From assembly GCA_021817045.1 (NCBI GenBank), contig JAKAWG010000035.1, positions 1 to 46,956 of the forward strand: DNA of 46,956 nucleotides, in the 5' to 3' direction. The notes below the pieces were generated by a model, which was not told where the DNA came from, did not search any database, and saw only the letters and a list, made by a program, of their open reading frames with translations. This DNA comes from Acidobacteriota bacterium. Lineage in GTDB: Bacteria; Acidobacteriota; Terriglobia; UBA7540. Each line of letters begins with the position of its first letter. Within the stretch, counting starts at the first letter, position 1. The position numbers and the translations under genes are program-made. Positions 33,832 through 41,943 of this stretch are shown one piece after another.

Positions 33832-35469
33832 TTATTTTTGGTTTGCTTTTCCATTGGTCTTTGCAGCACTCTGCACTTTACCATCGGGGTTCGGCTTAGC
33901 GGGCTTCGGGGTGAATTTCTCTCTGGCCTCGCGGAGAGCACGTTCGCAGTTGACCTTGTAGTGCGCGGCTTCCCTGGTTAGCTTGGTGTCTTTCGCGGAT
34001 GTGCTGCCGTAGTAGGTTGGGAAATACAGTTCACCAGCCAAGGCGCACACGACAAGAAATTTCCCGATTGCCGCCGTGGTCATCTTGTCGAGTCTTGCGG
34101 CGGCCAGCTTCGGGTAGTCTGTGTATCCGCCGTTGGCCGCTTTCGTTTTGGCCTCATCCCAGGCGAAGAATTTGAACAAGCGATGCTGGCTGTCGTGGCC
34201 CAATTGCTGGAAGTAGCTCTGAGCAATCAGGTCAAGCTCATGTCGGCCAAGCTCGCCCGGCACGCGCTTATGAACTTCGGCGAGCAATCGCTTTCTGTAT
34301 TCCTGTTGAATGCGAAGCTCCTGAGCCTGCTTCTTTCGCGCGGCCTTCTCTTCCGGGCTGAGGCCGACAGACTGGGCAGAGTGGGTTTTGCATTTCGGGT
34401 TGGTGCAAACGTAGAGCTTCGTCCCAGCCCGTTTGCCTTCGACGACAACGGCGGGCGTGGTCGTGGGGCAATCGCCCGCCGTGGCCTCATTGTAGTCAGG
34501 CCGGTAGAGGACGCCGGGCGCGGGCTTCTCGCCGTAATAAACAAAGGAATCGGAAACCTTCACCGACTTTTCGCCTGCCGTTTCGATTTCCTTGATGCGA
34601 ATCTGTACCAGTGCGTCCCGCTTCTGCTGAAAGCATTCCCTATCGGTGCAAATGTCGGCGCGCTTGATGGAGTCGGCAAAGAGCAACGGGTTCGACCCCG
34701 ACCGCTTCGGGCAGGTCGCGCACGGCCCGGCGGCGGGCGAAAGGTTCGGGTCATTCACGTCGAACGGCGCGTTCGCAAGGCTCAAGTGGATTTCGCGTTG
34801 AATCCAATCGCGCAGTTCGCGGACGCTGATTGGGCGCGGGTCTTTGTCGCGGAGAACCGCTTTCGTCGTTCGATGCCCTGGGAAGCATTCCTCGAAGGCT
34901 CGCTCCTGGTCGCGCGGTTGCAGCCGCGCAATCTCGACAGCGTGCCCCGCTGTGAGCTTGCCCGCGTAGAATGCCGCCTGCACGTTGGGCGTGAGTTCGG
35001 CCAGTTTCAACCTCTGGTACACATAGGAAACGGTGCGGCCTACTTTCGCCGCAATGGTTTCCACGGTGTAGAGTTCGGGATTCTGTTTGATAAGCGCCGT
35101 GTAGCCCAAAGCCTCGTCAAGCTCGTGGACGTTTTCGCGCTGCAAATTCTCGATGACGGCAAGCTCCAGAGCTTCGCCGTCCGTGAGGTTCACAACGCGG
35201 GCGGGAATGGTTTCCTTGCCTGCGGCCTTCGACGCTCGCCAGCGGCGCTCGCCGCAAACAATCTCGAAACCGTCCGAGTCCACAGGGCGAATGAGAATGG
35301 GTTGCAAGACGCCGCGCGTCCTGACGCTTTCGGCCAATTCGTTCAACGCCGCTTCGTCAGTGCGCCGGCGCGGATTGGCCTTTGAGGGTTTGATTCTGTC
35401 GAGGCTGATTTCCTGAATCAGAGGATTTTCGACTTCCTTCGGTGTTGCGACTGCAATTGCGGTACTCAT
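33832..35469 (-). CDS. parB: ParB/RepB/Spo0J-family partition-like protein
   Basis: 545 residues from the ATG at 35469 (GGAGAG before it). The N-terminal CTPase/ParB domain has ANPRR, GERRWRAS (73-80, the CTP-binding C-motif) and AVIENLQRENVHELDEA (about 104-120). A central HTH follows (VETIAAKVGRTVSYVYQRLKLAEL). Then a Cys cluster GPCATCPKRSGSNPLLFADSIKRADICTDRECFQQKR is likely to bind zinc. The long C-terminus has a Lys-rich end. No ParA gene is in the window, so it may act as a spreading ICE regulator or stabiliser rather than in classic partition. Confidence 0.9.
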   Translation of the reverse strand: MSTAIAVATPKEVENPLIQEISLDRIKPSKANPRRRTDEAALNELAESVRTRGVLQPILIRPVDSDGFEIVCGERRWRASKAAGKETIPARVVNLTDGEALELAVIENLQRENVHELDEALGYTALIKQNPELYTVETIAAKVGRTVSYVYQRLKLAELTPNVQAAFYAGKLTAGHAVEIARLQPRDQERAFEECFPGHRTTKAVLRDKDPRPISVRELRDWIQREIHLSLANAPFDVNDPNLSPAAGPCATCPKRSGSNPLLFADSIKRADICTDRECFQQKRDALVQIRIKEIETAGEKSVKVSDSFVYYGEKPAPGVLYRPDYNEATAGDCPTTTPAVVVEGKRAGTKLYVCTNPKCKTHSAQSVGLSPEEKAARKKQAQELRIQQEYRKRLLAEVHKRVPGELGRHELDLIAQSYFQQLGHDSQHRLFKFFAWDEAKTKAANGGYTDYPKLAAARLDKMTTAAIGKFLVVCALAGELYFPTYYGSTSAKDTKLTREAAHYKVNCERALREAREKFTPKPAKPNPDGKVQSAAKTNGKANQK

Positions 35470-35546
35470 TCTAGTTCTCTCCTTTTTCATTTAGATTTTG
35501 TCTTGCTCGTAACACTTGCTCGTGCATAGACGGCAGGACGCGCCCA

Positions 35547-36461
35547 TTAAGGCGCGTCCGTTGAGTTGGCGGTTGGGTGTCCTGCGCGAAGAATCAAGTC
35601 AGCGGCGCGGAAGATTCGCTGCGCGGAGCGTTCGTTAATGCTCCGGCCTTGGTTCCAGTGCTGGATGTAACCCCGGCTAAAGTCAGAGCCTGGCATTCCA
35701 AGCGATTCGCAGCAAAGCAGCGCCACGGCCTCGGCTTCGACCTCGCGGAGTTCGCGCGGCGTGTTCTCGGTGTCGGAAAGGTCTTCGTCGGCGCAATGGC
35801 CAAGAACAACGTGGGCGAGTTCGTGGAAAAGGGTTTTGTGCGGAAGCGCCGCAATCGGGCTGACGGCGATCTTGCGGCCTCGCCGGGCGTAACCCTGTGC
35901 GTTGCCGTCAAGGTTCGTAAACTCGATGCGCTCGATCTTGAGCGTCTCAAGCGCCTTCGGCTCGCTCCATCCGGGAATGGTGGCGGGTTTGAGTTCGGCC
36001 CCTTCCGTCTGCGCCAGCACAAACCAGTGAGCCTTGTAGGTGAAATGCGTGTAGGTGAATTCTTCGTCTTGCTCGCTGCCGTTCTGTTTGGTTACGGTGC
36101 GGGTGCGCCTGCAATTGACCGGCATGCAGAGCGTCAACGCTCGCTCGCCCTTCTTCACGTACCGGCCAAGCTCCTTCCACTTCGGCCATGTGGCGAGCGG
36201 CCCTGGCTGGACGCCTCGCTCGAGGCACTGGAACATAGCCAAAAGCTGGTTGCCCAGACTGTAGTTGTGGAAACGGCTGTAAGCCTCGTGAATGAAGCCG
36301 GGCTTCTTCACGGCCTCGTCAAGCAACGCCGCCCATGAAATCAGCGGCTTTCTCTCAGGCCGTCCATTGACGGACGCCCCGCCTGTGTTGACCGTCGTCC
36401 GTCGGCTGACGGACTCACGGCTTGCTTCTGATGTCTGACTGGTTTTGATTTCCTCGGTCAT
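35547..36461 (-). CDS. ardC: ArdC-type anti-restriction protein
   Basis: 304 residues. The N-terminal ssDNA-binding domain has ISWAALLDEAVKKPGFIHEAYSRFHNYSLGNQLLA, then TWPKWKELGRYVKKGERAL. The C-terminal metalloprotease-like domain carries HELAHVVLGH (213-222), a zinc-binding HExxH. ArdC proteins enter recipients or are made early there and protect incoming DNA from restriction. The start (ATG 36461) follows a hairpin and GGAG within a long structured leader. The first ~28 residues are variable and shared in outline with the intron-split gene at 46461. It lies just upstream of parB in one direction. Confidence 0.9.
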   Translation of the reverse strand: MTEEIKTSQTSEASRESVSRRTTVNTGGASVNGRPERKPLISWAALLDEAVKKPGFIHEAYSRFHNYSLGNQLLAMFQCLERGVQPGPLATWPKWKELGRYVKKGERALTLCMPVNCRRTRTVTKQNGSEQDEEFTYTHFTYKAHWFVLAQTEGAELKPATIPGWSEPKALETLKIERIEFTNLDGNAQGYARRGRKIAVSPIAALPHKTLFHELAHVVLGHCADEDLSDTENTPRELREVEAEAVALLCCESLGMPGSDFSRGYIQHWNQGRSINERSAQRIFRAADLILRAGHPTANSTDAP

Positions 36462-36710
36462 GTTCTTTCTCCTTTTCTGCCCCGTTTCTCGCGGGGCACC
36501 CAAGGGCAGGGGGCGCGTGCTCCTGCGGTGGCTTTTGCGGGGGAGCCAACAAAAATCTCGCTTGCTCCGTCTGATTTTTTTGGAGGTACCGCAACCCGAA
36601 GGGCGGGGTTAAACGGAAGCCAAGCCTGCGTCCGCAAGGCGCACGGGCATTCGCCCGCCTGCCGTGCCCGCGAGAATAAGGGGCGCAAGAAAAGAGTGAC
36701 CGGGGAAATT
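36462..36710 (-). promoter_or_regulatory. Structured leader of ardC, copy 1
   Basis: A GC-rich leader of about 250 bp. Next to the ribosome site is a hairpin (GCCCCG-CGAGAAA-CGGGGC as read leftward), then AGAAAAGGAGA. Further up lie a TTTTTTGGAGG block and GCCGTGCCCGCGAGAA. The same elements in the same order occur at 46462-46710 before another ICE gene, so the segment is a duplicated regulatory unit and not random spacer. Confidence 0.65.
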
Positions 36711-36768
36711 AGAGCGCAAAGAAAATGACGCAGAGACGACCGATCCCCGACAGCAATCGGAGCATGAA

Positions 36769-36803
36769 TTGACTTTAGATGTAGGTCTAGGGTGGAGGAT
36801 AAT
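36769..36803 (+). promoter_or_regulatory. MerR-type promoter-operator of merR
   Basis: TTGACT (36769-36774) overlaps the dyad ACTTTAGA-N6-TCTAGGGT (36772-36793), with GATAAT at 36798-36803. It resembles the operator at 37287-37321 and suggests self-control. The -35 to -10 distance is longer than the usual 19-20 bp, so the exact -10 is uncertain. Confidence 0.55.
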
Positions 36804-36822
36804 GCTTTGCGGAGGTAGTCCC

Positions 36823-37263
36823 ATGTCCAAAGGCTGGCAAATTGGCCGGGTCGCCAAGGAAACGGGGCTGAGCGTCCACGCGATTCGATTCTACGAACGG
36901 CAAGGATTGCTCAAGGCTCCGGCTCGCAGCGAAGGGAAATTTCGCGTTTTCGACGAAGAGGGCGTTAAACAATTAAAATTCATCTGCAAAGCTCAGGAAC
37001 TGGGTTTTACACTGGCAGAAATTCGAGAGCTCACTGTGCTGCGAAATACGGATTCTCCGGCATGTTCGCACGTGCGCGACCTGCTCAGCAAAGCGCTTGG
37101 CCGCGTCAAAGAGAAAGCCAGGGAGTTGCTGAGGCTACAGAGCGATCTGAAGTTGGCCCTGCGCAAATGTAATCGCGACCTCAAGCGATCAGGGACGAAG
37201 CGCGAAAAGCGCTGTCCGGTAATCGAAGAGCTGGAGCATGCCAGCGGAAGTCGTGGTACCTGA
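36823..37263 (+). CDS. merR: MerR-family metal-responsive regulator
   Basis: 146 residues from the ATG at 36823 (GGAGG before it). Winged HTH WQIGRVAKETGLSVHAIRFYERQGLL, then AQELGFTLAEIREL and a long coiled helix. Three Cys lie where mercury-type MerR proteins have their ligands: SPACSHV, ALRKCNRDL and EKRCPVIEEL. The last pair has the CPxI pattern of Hg(II) MerR, with a spacing (about 14 residues) longer than in Tn21. It would sit on the dyad upstream of the metal genes and untwist the promoter when metal binds. Confidence 0.85.
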   Translation: MSKGWQIGRVAKETGLSVHAIRFYERQGLLKAPARSEGKFRVFDEEGVKQLKFICKAQELGFTLAEIRELTVLRNTDSPACSHVRDLLSKALGRVKEKARELLRLQSDLKLALRKCNRDLKRSGTKREKRCPVIEELEHASGSRGT

Positions 37264-37286
37264 GGTGCGCCCCCCCAAAAAAGTTC

Positions 37287-37321
37287 TTGACTCTAGAGCT
37301 GCATCTAGAGTGCATCCTATA
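37287..37321 (+). promoter_or_regulatory. MerR-type promoter-operator of the metal cassette
   Basis: TTGACT (37287-37292) and the perfect dyad ACTCTAGA-GCTGCA-TCTAGAGT (37290-37311), then CCTATA (37316-37321). The dyad inside the promoter spacer is the signature of MerR-activated promoters. The merP-like gene starts about 70 bp downstream. Confidence 0.78.
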
Positions 37322-37392
37322 GCTGGGGGCCGAGGAATTGGGAAAGTCCCCCAAATTCCGGTACCAGCGGGAAAGCGAGGGTCACATTTTTT

Positions 37393-37683
37393 ATGCGAGT
37401 AGGCATGAAAGTTTTAATAGGGTCAGCGTTAATGCTGGCATTGAGCGGCCCTGTGTGGGGTGCAGAAAAGAAAGCCACCGTTAGGGTCTACGGCATGACC
37501 TGTCAGATGTGCGCCAACGGCGTTGCGGGTTCGCTCAAGAGCCTGAAGGGCGTCAAGAGTGCCGTCGTGAGTGTCAAGAAAGCGCAGGCGGTCGTGGTTT
37601 ACAACGACCAGCAAGTCACGCTGGCGCAAATCAAAAAGCAAATTGACAAGAGCGGCTTTTCGACGGAGCCAAAAGGAAAGTAG
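37393..37683 (+). CDS. merP: MerP-like periplasmic metal-binding protein
   Basis: 96 residues. A signal peptide (MKVLIGSALMLALSGPVWGA; start at 37393 or the ATG at 37405) and one heavy-metal-associated domain with GMTCQMCANGV (Cys 37 and 40), ending in KKQIDKSGFSTE. MerP takes up Hg(II) in the periplasm and hands it to the inner-membrane transporter, encoded next. First gene behind the MerR operator. Hg versus Cu cannot be told from the motif alone. Confidence 0.85.
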   Translation: MRVGMKVLIGSALMLALSGPVWGAEKKATVRVYGMTCQMCANGVAGSLKSLKGVKSAVVSVKKAQAVVVYNDQQVTLAQIKKQIDKSGFSTEPKGK

Positions 37684-37715
37684 GGGTTGCATGGTTAGAG
37701 ACTCTGAGATCAAGG

Positions 37716-38351
37716 ATGGCAGATATGGCAGCACAGAAAGATAACACCCGCTTTGCGCTGGCCGGAGCGGTTGTTGCGGCAGTGGTGGCATCGCTTTGTT
37801 GCATCCTGCCGGTCGTCGCCGTGGCGCTGGGATTGACCGGGTTTGCCGCTTCGCAGTTCTTTGAACGCTGGCGGCCTGAGTTGCTTGGCCTAACGTTCGC
37901 GTTGCTGGCCATAGGATTCTACTTTGGCTATCGGTCGCGACCGCAGACTTGCGAGCCTGGGAGCGCTTGCGAGCACACGCCCGTCGGGCGCTGGAACAAG
38001 CTCCTCCTTTGGCTTGCGACGGCAGTGGTCGTCGTTCTCGCCGCGTTCCCCTATTACTCTGGCTGGGTCGCACAGGCGGTCGCCAAGACCACACAGTCCT
38101 CGCAAGTCGCCGCGCAAGCTGGTGAAGCCCACGCGGTCTTGAAAATCGAGGGCATGGACTGCGGCGCTTGCGCCACGCTGATTCAAAACAACCTTGTGAA
38201 GATTCCCGGCGTCCGCCGCGCCCACGTAAGCTTCGAAAAGAAGCAGGCAAACATTGAATACGACCCGAAGGCTGTACAGCCATCGCGCTTCGTGAAGGCC
38301 GTGGAGGAAGCGGGTTACGAAGTCGCTGGTCAGCCCGAAGTCAGGAATTGA
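37716..38351 (+). CDS. merT: MerTP fusion, mercuric transporter
   Basis: 211 residues. MerT part: helix 1 ends with SLCCILPVVAVALGLTG (the Cys pair 28-29 of MerT), with two further helices, and a Cys pair in the loop (QTCEPGSACEH). After a hydrophilic linker comes a heavy-metal-associated domain with KIEGMDCGACATLIQ (Cys 149 and 152). Such fusions move Hg(II) across the inner membrane and pass it to a cytosolic or periplasmic carrier domain. Ends four bases into the next open frame. Confidence 0.88.
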   Translation: MADMAAQKDNTRFALAGAVVAAVVASLCCILPVVAVALGLTGFAASQFFERWRPELLGLTFALLAIGFYFGYRSRPQTCEPGSACEHTPVGRWNKLLLWLATAVVVVLAAFPYYSGWVAQAVAKTTQSSQVAAQAGEAHAVLKIEGMDCGACATLIQNNLVKIPGVRRAHVSFEKKQANIEYDPKAVQPSRFVKAVEEAGYEVAGQPEVRN

Positions 38352-38365
38352 AGGAGGGTAGTCCG

Positions 38366-38887
38366 ATGTCCGATTGTTGTGCAGTAAAGGACTCTAATTC
38401 GGCAAGTTGCGCCGTGGAGACGCCGCAAGAGGAGGCTCCAGCGGTCATGGCCTGTCCGGAGAGCGGGACTCGGTCAAAGAAGGTGGACTTGCTTACGGTG
38501 AAAAGTCTCCTTCGACAATTGCCGTTTGAGATGCCCCCATCTCAATACTACTTTTGCGAAGCCTCCGGCTGTGATGTCGTGTATTTCAGCTCGGATCCCG
38601 AAGCACCCCTTTTCCGGCGCAGTGATCTGCTGGTGCGAGTAGGGCAGAAAGAGGAGCACGACCCCATCCCCGTTTGCTATTGCTTTGGCGTGGCTCGGAG
38701 CGACGTTGCGGATGAAATCCGTCTAACAGGAAAATCAACCCTGGCAGAACGAATTAAGGCCGAGGTGAAAGCGGGCCGTTGCGCTTGCGAGGTCAAGAAT
38801 CCTTCGGGGAAATGCTGCCTGGGCGATGTAATACGGGCAGTAAAGGAAGCTCAAACAGTCGAGAGTGAGGCTGGCACGAGTCAATGA
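38366..38887 (+). CDS. CopZ-like [2Fe-2S]/zinc-binding protein
   Basis: 173 residues from the ATG at 38366 (GGAGGGTAG upstream). The Cys-rich start (MSDCCAVKDSNSASC) is followed by a domain with YYFCEASGCDVVYFSSD and HDPIPVCYCFGVARSDVADEI, then CACEVKNPSGKCCLGDV. This is the N-terminal module known from Archaeoglobus CopZ, which binds a zinc ion and a [2Fe-2S] cluster and can reduce Cu(II). The HMA domain of CopZ is absent here, though MerTP brings one. Role in mercury handling is inferred from the operon. Confidence 0.75.
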   Translation: MSDCCAVKDSNSASCAVETPQEEAPAVMACPESGTRSKKVDLLTVKSLLRQLPFEMPPSQYYFCEASGCDVVYFSSDPEAPLFRRSDLLVRVGQKEEHDPIPVCYCFGVARSDVADEIRLTGKSTLAERIKAEVKAGRCACEVKNPSGKCCLGDVIRAVKEAQTVESEAGTSQ

Positions 38888-39003
38888 ATGTTTGTATGCG
38901 GCGTGCGCGAAAGATAATCATTCGCCAGGTTGAGTCATAGCGCGTACTCGCATTAGGATCGTCTGTGCAACTGCAAACTTAGTTCGTTCAGTAGGAGGGA
39001 ACA

Positions 39004-39414
39004 ATGAAAAAGATGAACTCATTCGCGATACTGCTGGCTGGCCTGGCGGCGGGCTCGACCGTTTTTGCCCAATCTCAACCTTCACAGAAATCAACTAGGC
39101 AAGTCGGGCCCTCTGTGATGATGTGTCCGATGATAAGTAAGAATACAGGGCAACCCATGATGGGAAACAAGAATGAAATGATGAAGGGAATGCCGCAGCG
39201 CATGGCAAGCATGTTTTCCCTCTCGGCGGGGGAAATCTCCGCCCGGCTCACTGCGAAGAAGGCTGAGCTTGGCTTGTCGGATGCCCAGGTGAAACAGGTC
39301 GCGGACCTGATCGCTTCTTCCGAGCAGGAAAAGATCAACAAGATGCAGGAGATGATGGGCCAGATGCAATCCGGGCAGATGAAGTGCCCGTGCATGGGAA
39401 GCGGGAGCAAGTAA
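39004..39414 (+). CDS. Secreted Met/Cys-rich metal-binding protein
   Basis: 136 residues with signal peptide (MKKMNSFAILLAGLAAGSTVFA). The mature part opens with VMMCPMISKN and many Met (MMGNKNEMMKGMPQRMASM), then a helical part (LTAKKAELGLSDAQVKQVADLI, CpxP/Spy-like) and ends MKCPCMGSGSK. Met- and Cys-rich stretches like these hold soft metals such as Cu(I) or Hg(II) in the periplasm. It starts 116 bp after the CopZ-like gene, with GGAGGG before the ATG. Confidence 0.68.
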   Translation: MKKMNSFAILLAGLAAGSTVFAQSQPSQKSTRQVGPSVMMCPMISKNTGQPMMGNKNEMMKGMPQRMASMFSLSAGEISARLTAKKAELGLSDAQVKQVADLIASSEQEKINKMQEMMGQMQSGQMKCPCMGSGSK

Positions 39415-39443
39415 GTTGGGCAGAAACGCATCAGGAGGCCGCT

Positions 39444-39692
39444 ATGGGACCCGAATACTTCTGGTGGGGCGGGATGTGGATATTCCCTCTCATTATGATC
39501 GTCGTGATGCTTCTCGTCGTCTATCTGATCTTCGGACGTGGTGTATTCAGGCCCCCAGGCTGGCACTTCGACGAGCGCACCCGACACCGCGAGGATTCCG
39601 AGACACCGCTTGAAATACTCAAACGGCGATATGCCAAGGGAGAGGTCAGCAAAGAGGAGTTCGAACGAATCAAGAACGATATCTTGAGTTGA
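39444..39692 (+). CDS. SHOCT-domain membrane protein
   Basis: 82 residues from the ATG at 39444 (AGGAGG before it). One membrane helix (WIFPLIMIVVMLLVVYLIF) and a C-terminal SHOCT motif, SETPLEILKRRYAKGEVSKEEFERIKNDIL. SHOCT segments occur at the ends of many small membrane proteins and help oligomers form. They are frequent in copper and heavy-metal operons, as here. The specific job is unknown. Confidence 0.8.
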   Translation: MGPEYFWWGGMWIFPLIMIVVMLLVVYLIFGRGVFRPPGWHFDERTRHREDSETPLEILKRRYAKGEVSKEEFERIKNDILS

Positions 39693-39711
39693 TGAGCGAA
39701 GGAAACATTCT

Positions 39712-40401
39712 ATGAATGACGGCACGTCACTTCCTCAGAAAGCAGTTCTGGACGGACAACGCACTCACTGGGACACGAATTTCTCTCAGAAGCCCGAGAT
39801 GTTTGGGGGCGCACCCAGCGCCTCAGCCGTAAAGGCAGCGGAGCTGTTTAAGAAGGAGGGCAAGAATAATCTGCTCGAACTCGGCGGAGGACAAGGCCGC
39901 GATACCTTTTTCTTCGCCCGTGAGGGGTTTAAGGTGACGGTCCTGGATTATTCTCAGTCAGCGGTTGAGGCCCTGAGGTCAAAAACTGAAGCCTCGGGCC
40001 TCGCCGACCGGATTACCGCCCTCCGTCACGACGTGAGAGAGCCCCTTCCGTTCGACGCTGACATCTTCGACGCCTGCTACTCGCACATGCTCTTCTGCAT
40101 GGCCTTAACCACGGCGGAGCTTGAGCGCCTTTCTGATGAAGTCCGGCGAGTCCTGAAACCTGGCGGCCTGAACGTTTATACGGTGCGGCATACTGGAGAC
40201 GCCCACTATGGAACCGGAATCCATCGGGGAGAGGACATGTACGAAGTGGGCGGTTTCATCGTCCATTTCTTCAGCAAGGAGAAAGTGCGGCAGCTCGCCA
40301 GAGGATGCGAGGTCGTGAGCATCGAAGAATTCGAGGAGGGTGGACTGCCGCGCAAGTTGTTTCGTGTGACCATCCGAAAGAAAACGGGAGAACCTGTATA
40401 G
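39712..40401 (+). CDS. Class I SAM-dependent methyltransferase
   Basis: 229 residues. SAM-binding motif I LLELGGGQGRDTFFFAREGFKVTVLDYS, the acidic end of strand 2, DVREPLPFDADIFDACYSH (motif II) and VLKPGGLNVYTVRH (motif III). The layout resembles TehB-like and thiol- or metalloid-methylating enzymes. As the last gene of the metal cassette it might methylate a metal, a metalloid or a thiol ligand, but the substrate cannot be read from the sequence. 19 bp behind the SHOCT gene. Confidence 0.78.
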   Translation: MNDGTSLPQKAVLDGQRTHWDTNFSQKPEMFGGAPSASAVKAAELFKKEGKNNLLELGGGQGRDTFFFAREGFKVTVLDYSQSAVEALRSKTEASGLADRITALRHDVREPLPFDADIFDACYSHMLFCMALTTAELERLSDEVRRVLKPGGLNVYTVRHTGDAHYGTGIHRGEDMYEVGGFIVHFFSKEKVRQLARGCEVVSIEEFEEGGLPRKLFRVTIRKKTGEPV

Positions 40402-40569
40402 ACAAGATCATAGGAAAATGCTGTCAAGTACGATGGAGCCGGAAGGCTTTCCTCAGACCTCCTGCCTCAATTGGAAACAAAATGCCGCCAGGCCAACTTA
40501 GCCATATGAGAAAGGGACTGGGGCCAGCATCGTAATATTTCTTGGGACCACACACCAAGGAGGTGGGTA

Positions 40570-40627
40570 CTGGAGCGGCGGCGACAATGCGCCGGTCTAG
40601 AGCGCACTCATTGAGCCGGCGCTCCAG
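40570..40627. repeat. Long imperfect inverted repeat
   Basis: CTGGAGCGGCGGC (40570-40582) and GCCGGCGCTCCAG (40615-40627) pair at 12 of 13 positions around a 32-base loop that can itself fold. It lies between the convergent methyltransferase and directionality-factor genes (gap 40402-40698). No T-run follows, so it is only a possible terminator. No other element is seen in the gap. Confidence 0.5.
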
Positions 40628-40698
40628 CATTGATGGCAGGATACGAGGCGGGGTTAGGGGGCGGGTTCAGGTAATCATTGAGGATGGAAATTGATTCG

Positions 40699-41943
40699 TT
40701 ACTGAGTTGACGGGCCGGCGGAGGTCCCCAGTTGCTCAAGCGCCGCCCGGAGCCTCTGGGCATCGGCGTCGGTCAAGCGACCGATGTCGCCGTACTTGAG
40801 GGAACTCCCGCTGGCCTGCTCGATCACGTCGCCAATGGGACGATTTGTGGCGGTGGCAATCCGGCGAGCGGTCATCAGGAATTCGTTCCGCAACTGATTT
40901 AGACCGTTGCTACCCGATGAGCCGTTGCCATTCTTCGGCGCAGCGGGCGATGCCGGCTGGCCAGTTGGAGGCTTATCCGCTCCGTTCGTCCCAGCCTTGC
41001 CGTTGGCCTGGTCCACGTCGGCGCGCGCGGGGGCAACGACCCTGCTCCCATTGCCGGGAGCACGTTCCGCCGCACTGGCCGCCGCTGAACCATTCCCGTT
41101 TCCATCGGTCGCCGAAGACCCATTCGCCGGCGGATAGAACTCGCCGTTGATTTCCGGCGCTTGCTCCTGTTCCTCCTCGACGACCTCGAACACCTTGCCG
41201 GCCGGGCCAAGCAGCTTCCGAGTCTCAGCAAAGAGGCGAGCGTTTTCCGTCAGGTTGGCGATGAGCTTCCGCATGTCGTCGCCTTCGACCTCAAGGCTCA
41301 GCACCCAGACCGAAGTGGTCTTCTTCCTCTTTTCCTTGCGGTCAAAGTAGGTGATCTCTTCCGGCCGTACCACCAGCTTGCCGGTGATCCCGGCCAGGCG
41401 GCCGCCCGTGAAGGTTTGGATCTCCTGCAAGGCTGAGTGAATCTGGCGAATTGAGCGGTAGGAGCTGGTGTGGATGCGGCACACGCTCCCCAGGCGCGGG
41501 AAGTCCGCCAGCACAAACCGCAGATCGCCGCTCGGTTTGCAGACGCCAGAAGCAAGCTCAGGACAACCGTTCCCGCAGGGCGTCCAAGGCGCGCCGCCCG
41601 GCTTCTCAGCCGTGCGCCGCGTGGCCGCGGTGCCGTCGCCCCAGCACTTCCGCTCGGTGGCCGTCCACCAGGCATAGGAACTGGGGAAGACGTTTTCAAC
41701 GTCGTCGTCAATCAGCATGATGTGAAGCTCGCGGCACTCGGCCCCGTAGTGCTCGGTCAGTTCGGGGTCGGGTTCCCACTCGACGCCGCGCGAGGTCTTC
41801 TTCTTGCGCAGGAAGACGAAGTGGTCGAGCTTGGTGGGATGGTTGCGGTCACCGTTCGGCGGCAGGCCGATCGAGACCTTAGTGGATACGGACAGCCGCT
41901 GGACAACGCGGCCGTCTTGGTCGTGCGTAACGCCAATGATCAT
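40699..41943 (-). CDS. Recombination-directionality-factor-like (Gp3-like) protein
   Basis: 414 residues from the ATG at 41943, nine bases after AAGGAG. The first ~230 residues have the Gp3-like pattern: MLIDDDVENVFPSSYAWWT, ERKCWGDG, a Cys group (WTPCGNGCPELASGVCKPSGDLRFVL), LGSVCRIHTSSYRSIRQIHSALQEI and FTGGRLAGITGKLV. The C-terminal half is a low-complexity Asn/Gly/Ala linker and a short helical end. In phages the family switches a serine integrase to excision; here the integrase is a tyrosine type, so that role would have to differ. Annotation by motif recall only. Confidence 0.6.
   Translation of the reverse strand: MIIGVTHDQDGRVVQRLSVSTKVSIGLPPNGDRNHPTKLDHFVFLRKKKTSRGVEWEPDPELTEHYGAECRELHIMLIDDDVENVFPSSYAWWTATERKCWGDGTAATRRTAEKPGGAPWTPCGNGCPELASGVCKPSGDLRFVLADFPRLGSVCRIHTSSYRSIRQIHSALQEIQTFTGGRLAGITGKLVVRPEEITYFDRKEKRKKTTSVWVLSLEVEGDDMRKLIANLTENARLFAETRKLLGPAGKVFEVVEEEQEQAPEINGEFYPPANGSSATDGNGNGSAAASAAERAPGNGSRVVAPARADVDQANGKAGTNGADKPPTGQPASPAAPKNGNGSSGSNGLNQLRNEFLMTARRIATATNRPIGDVIEQASGSSLKYGDIGRLTDADAQRLRAALEQLGTSAGPSTQ

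Noticed and set aside
34183..35385. 400-residue open frame on the plus strand
   Set aside because: Lies wholly opposite parB; its Arg/Ala/Leu-rich composition is typical of an antisense frame.
35577..36338. 253-residue plus-strand frame
   Set aside because: Antisense of ardC, which has full family motifs.
40570..40627. Possible integron attC site
   Set aside because: The dyad lacks the R core GTTRRRY/RYYYAAC pair in the right places and no integron integrase is present.
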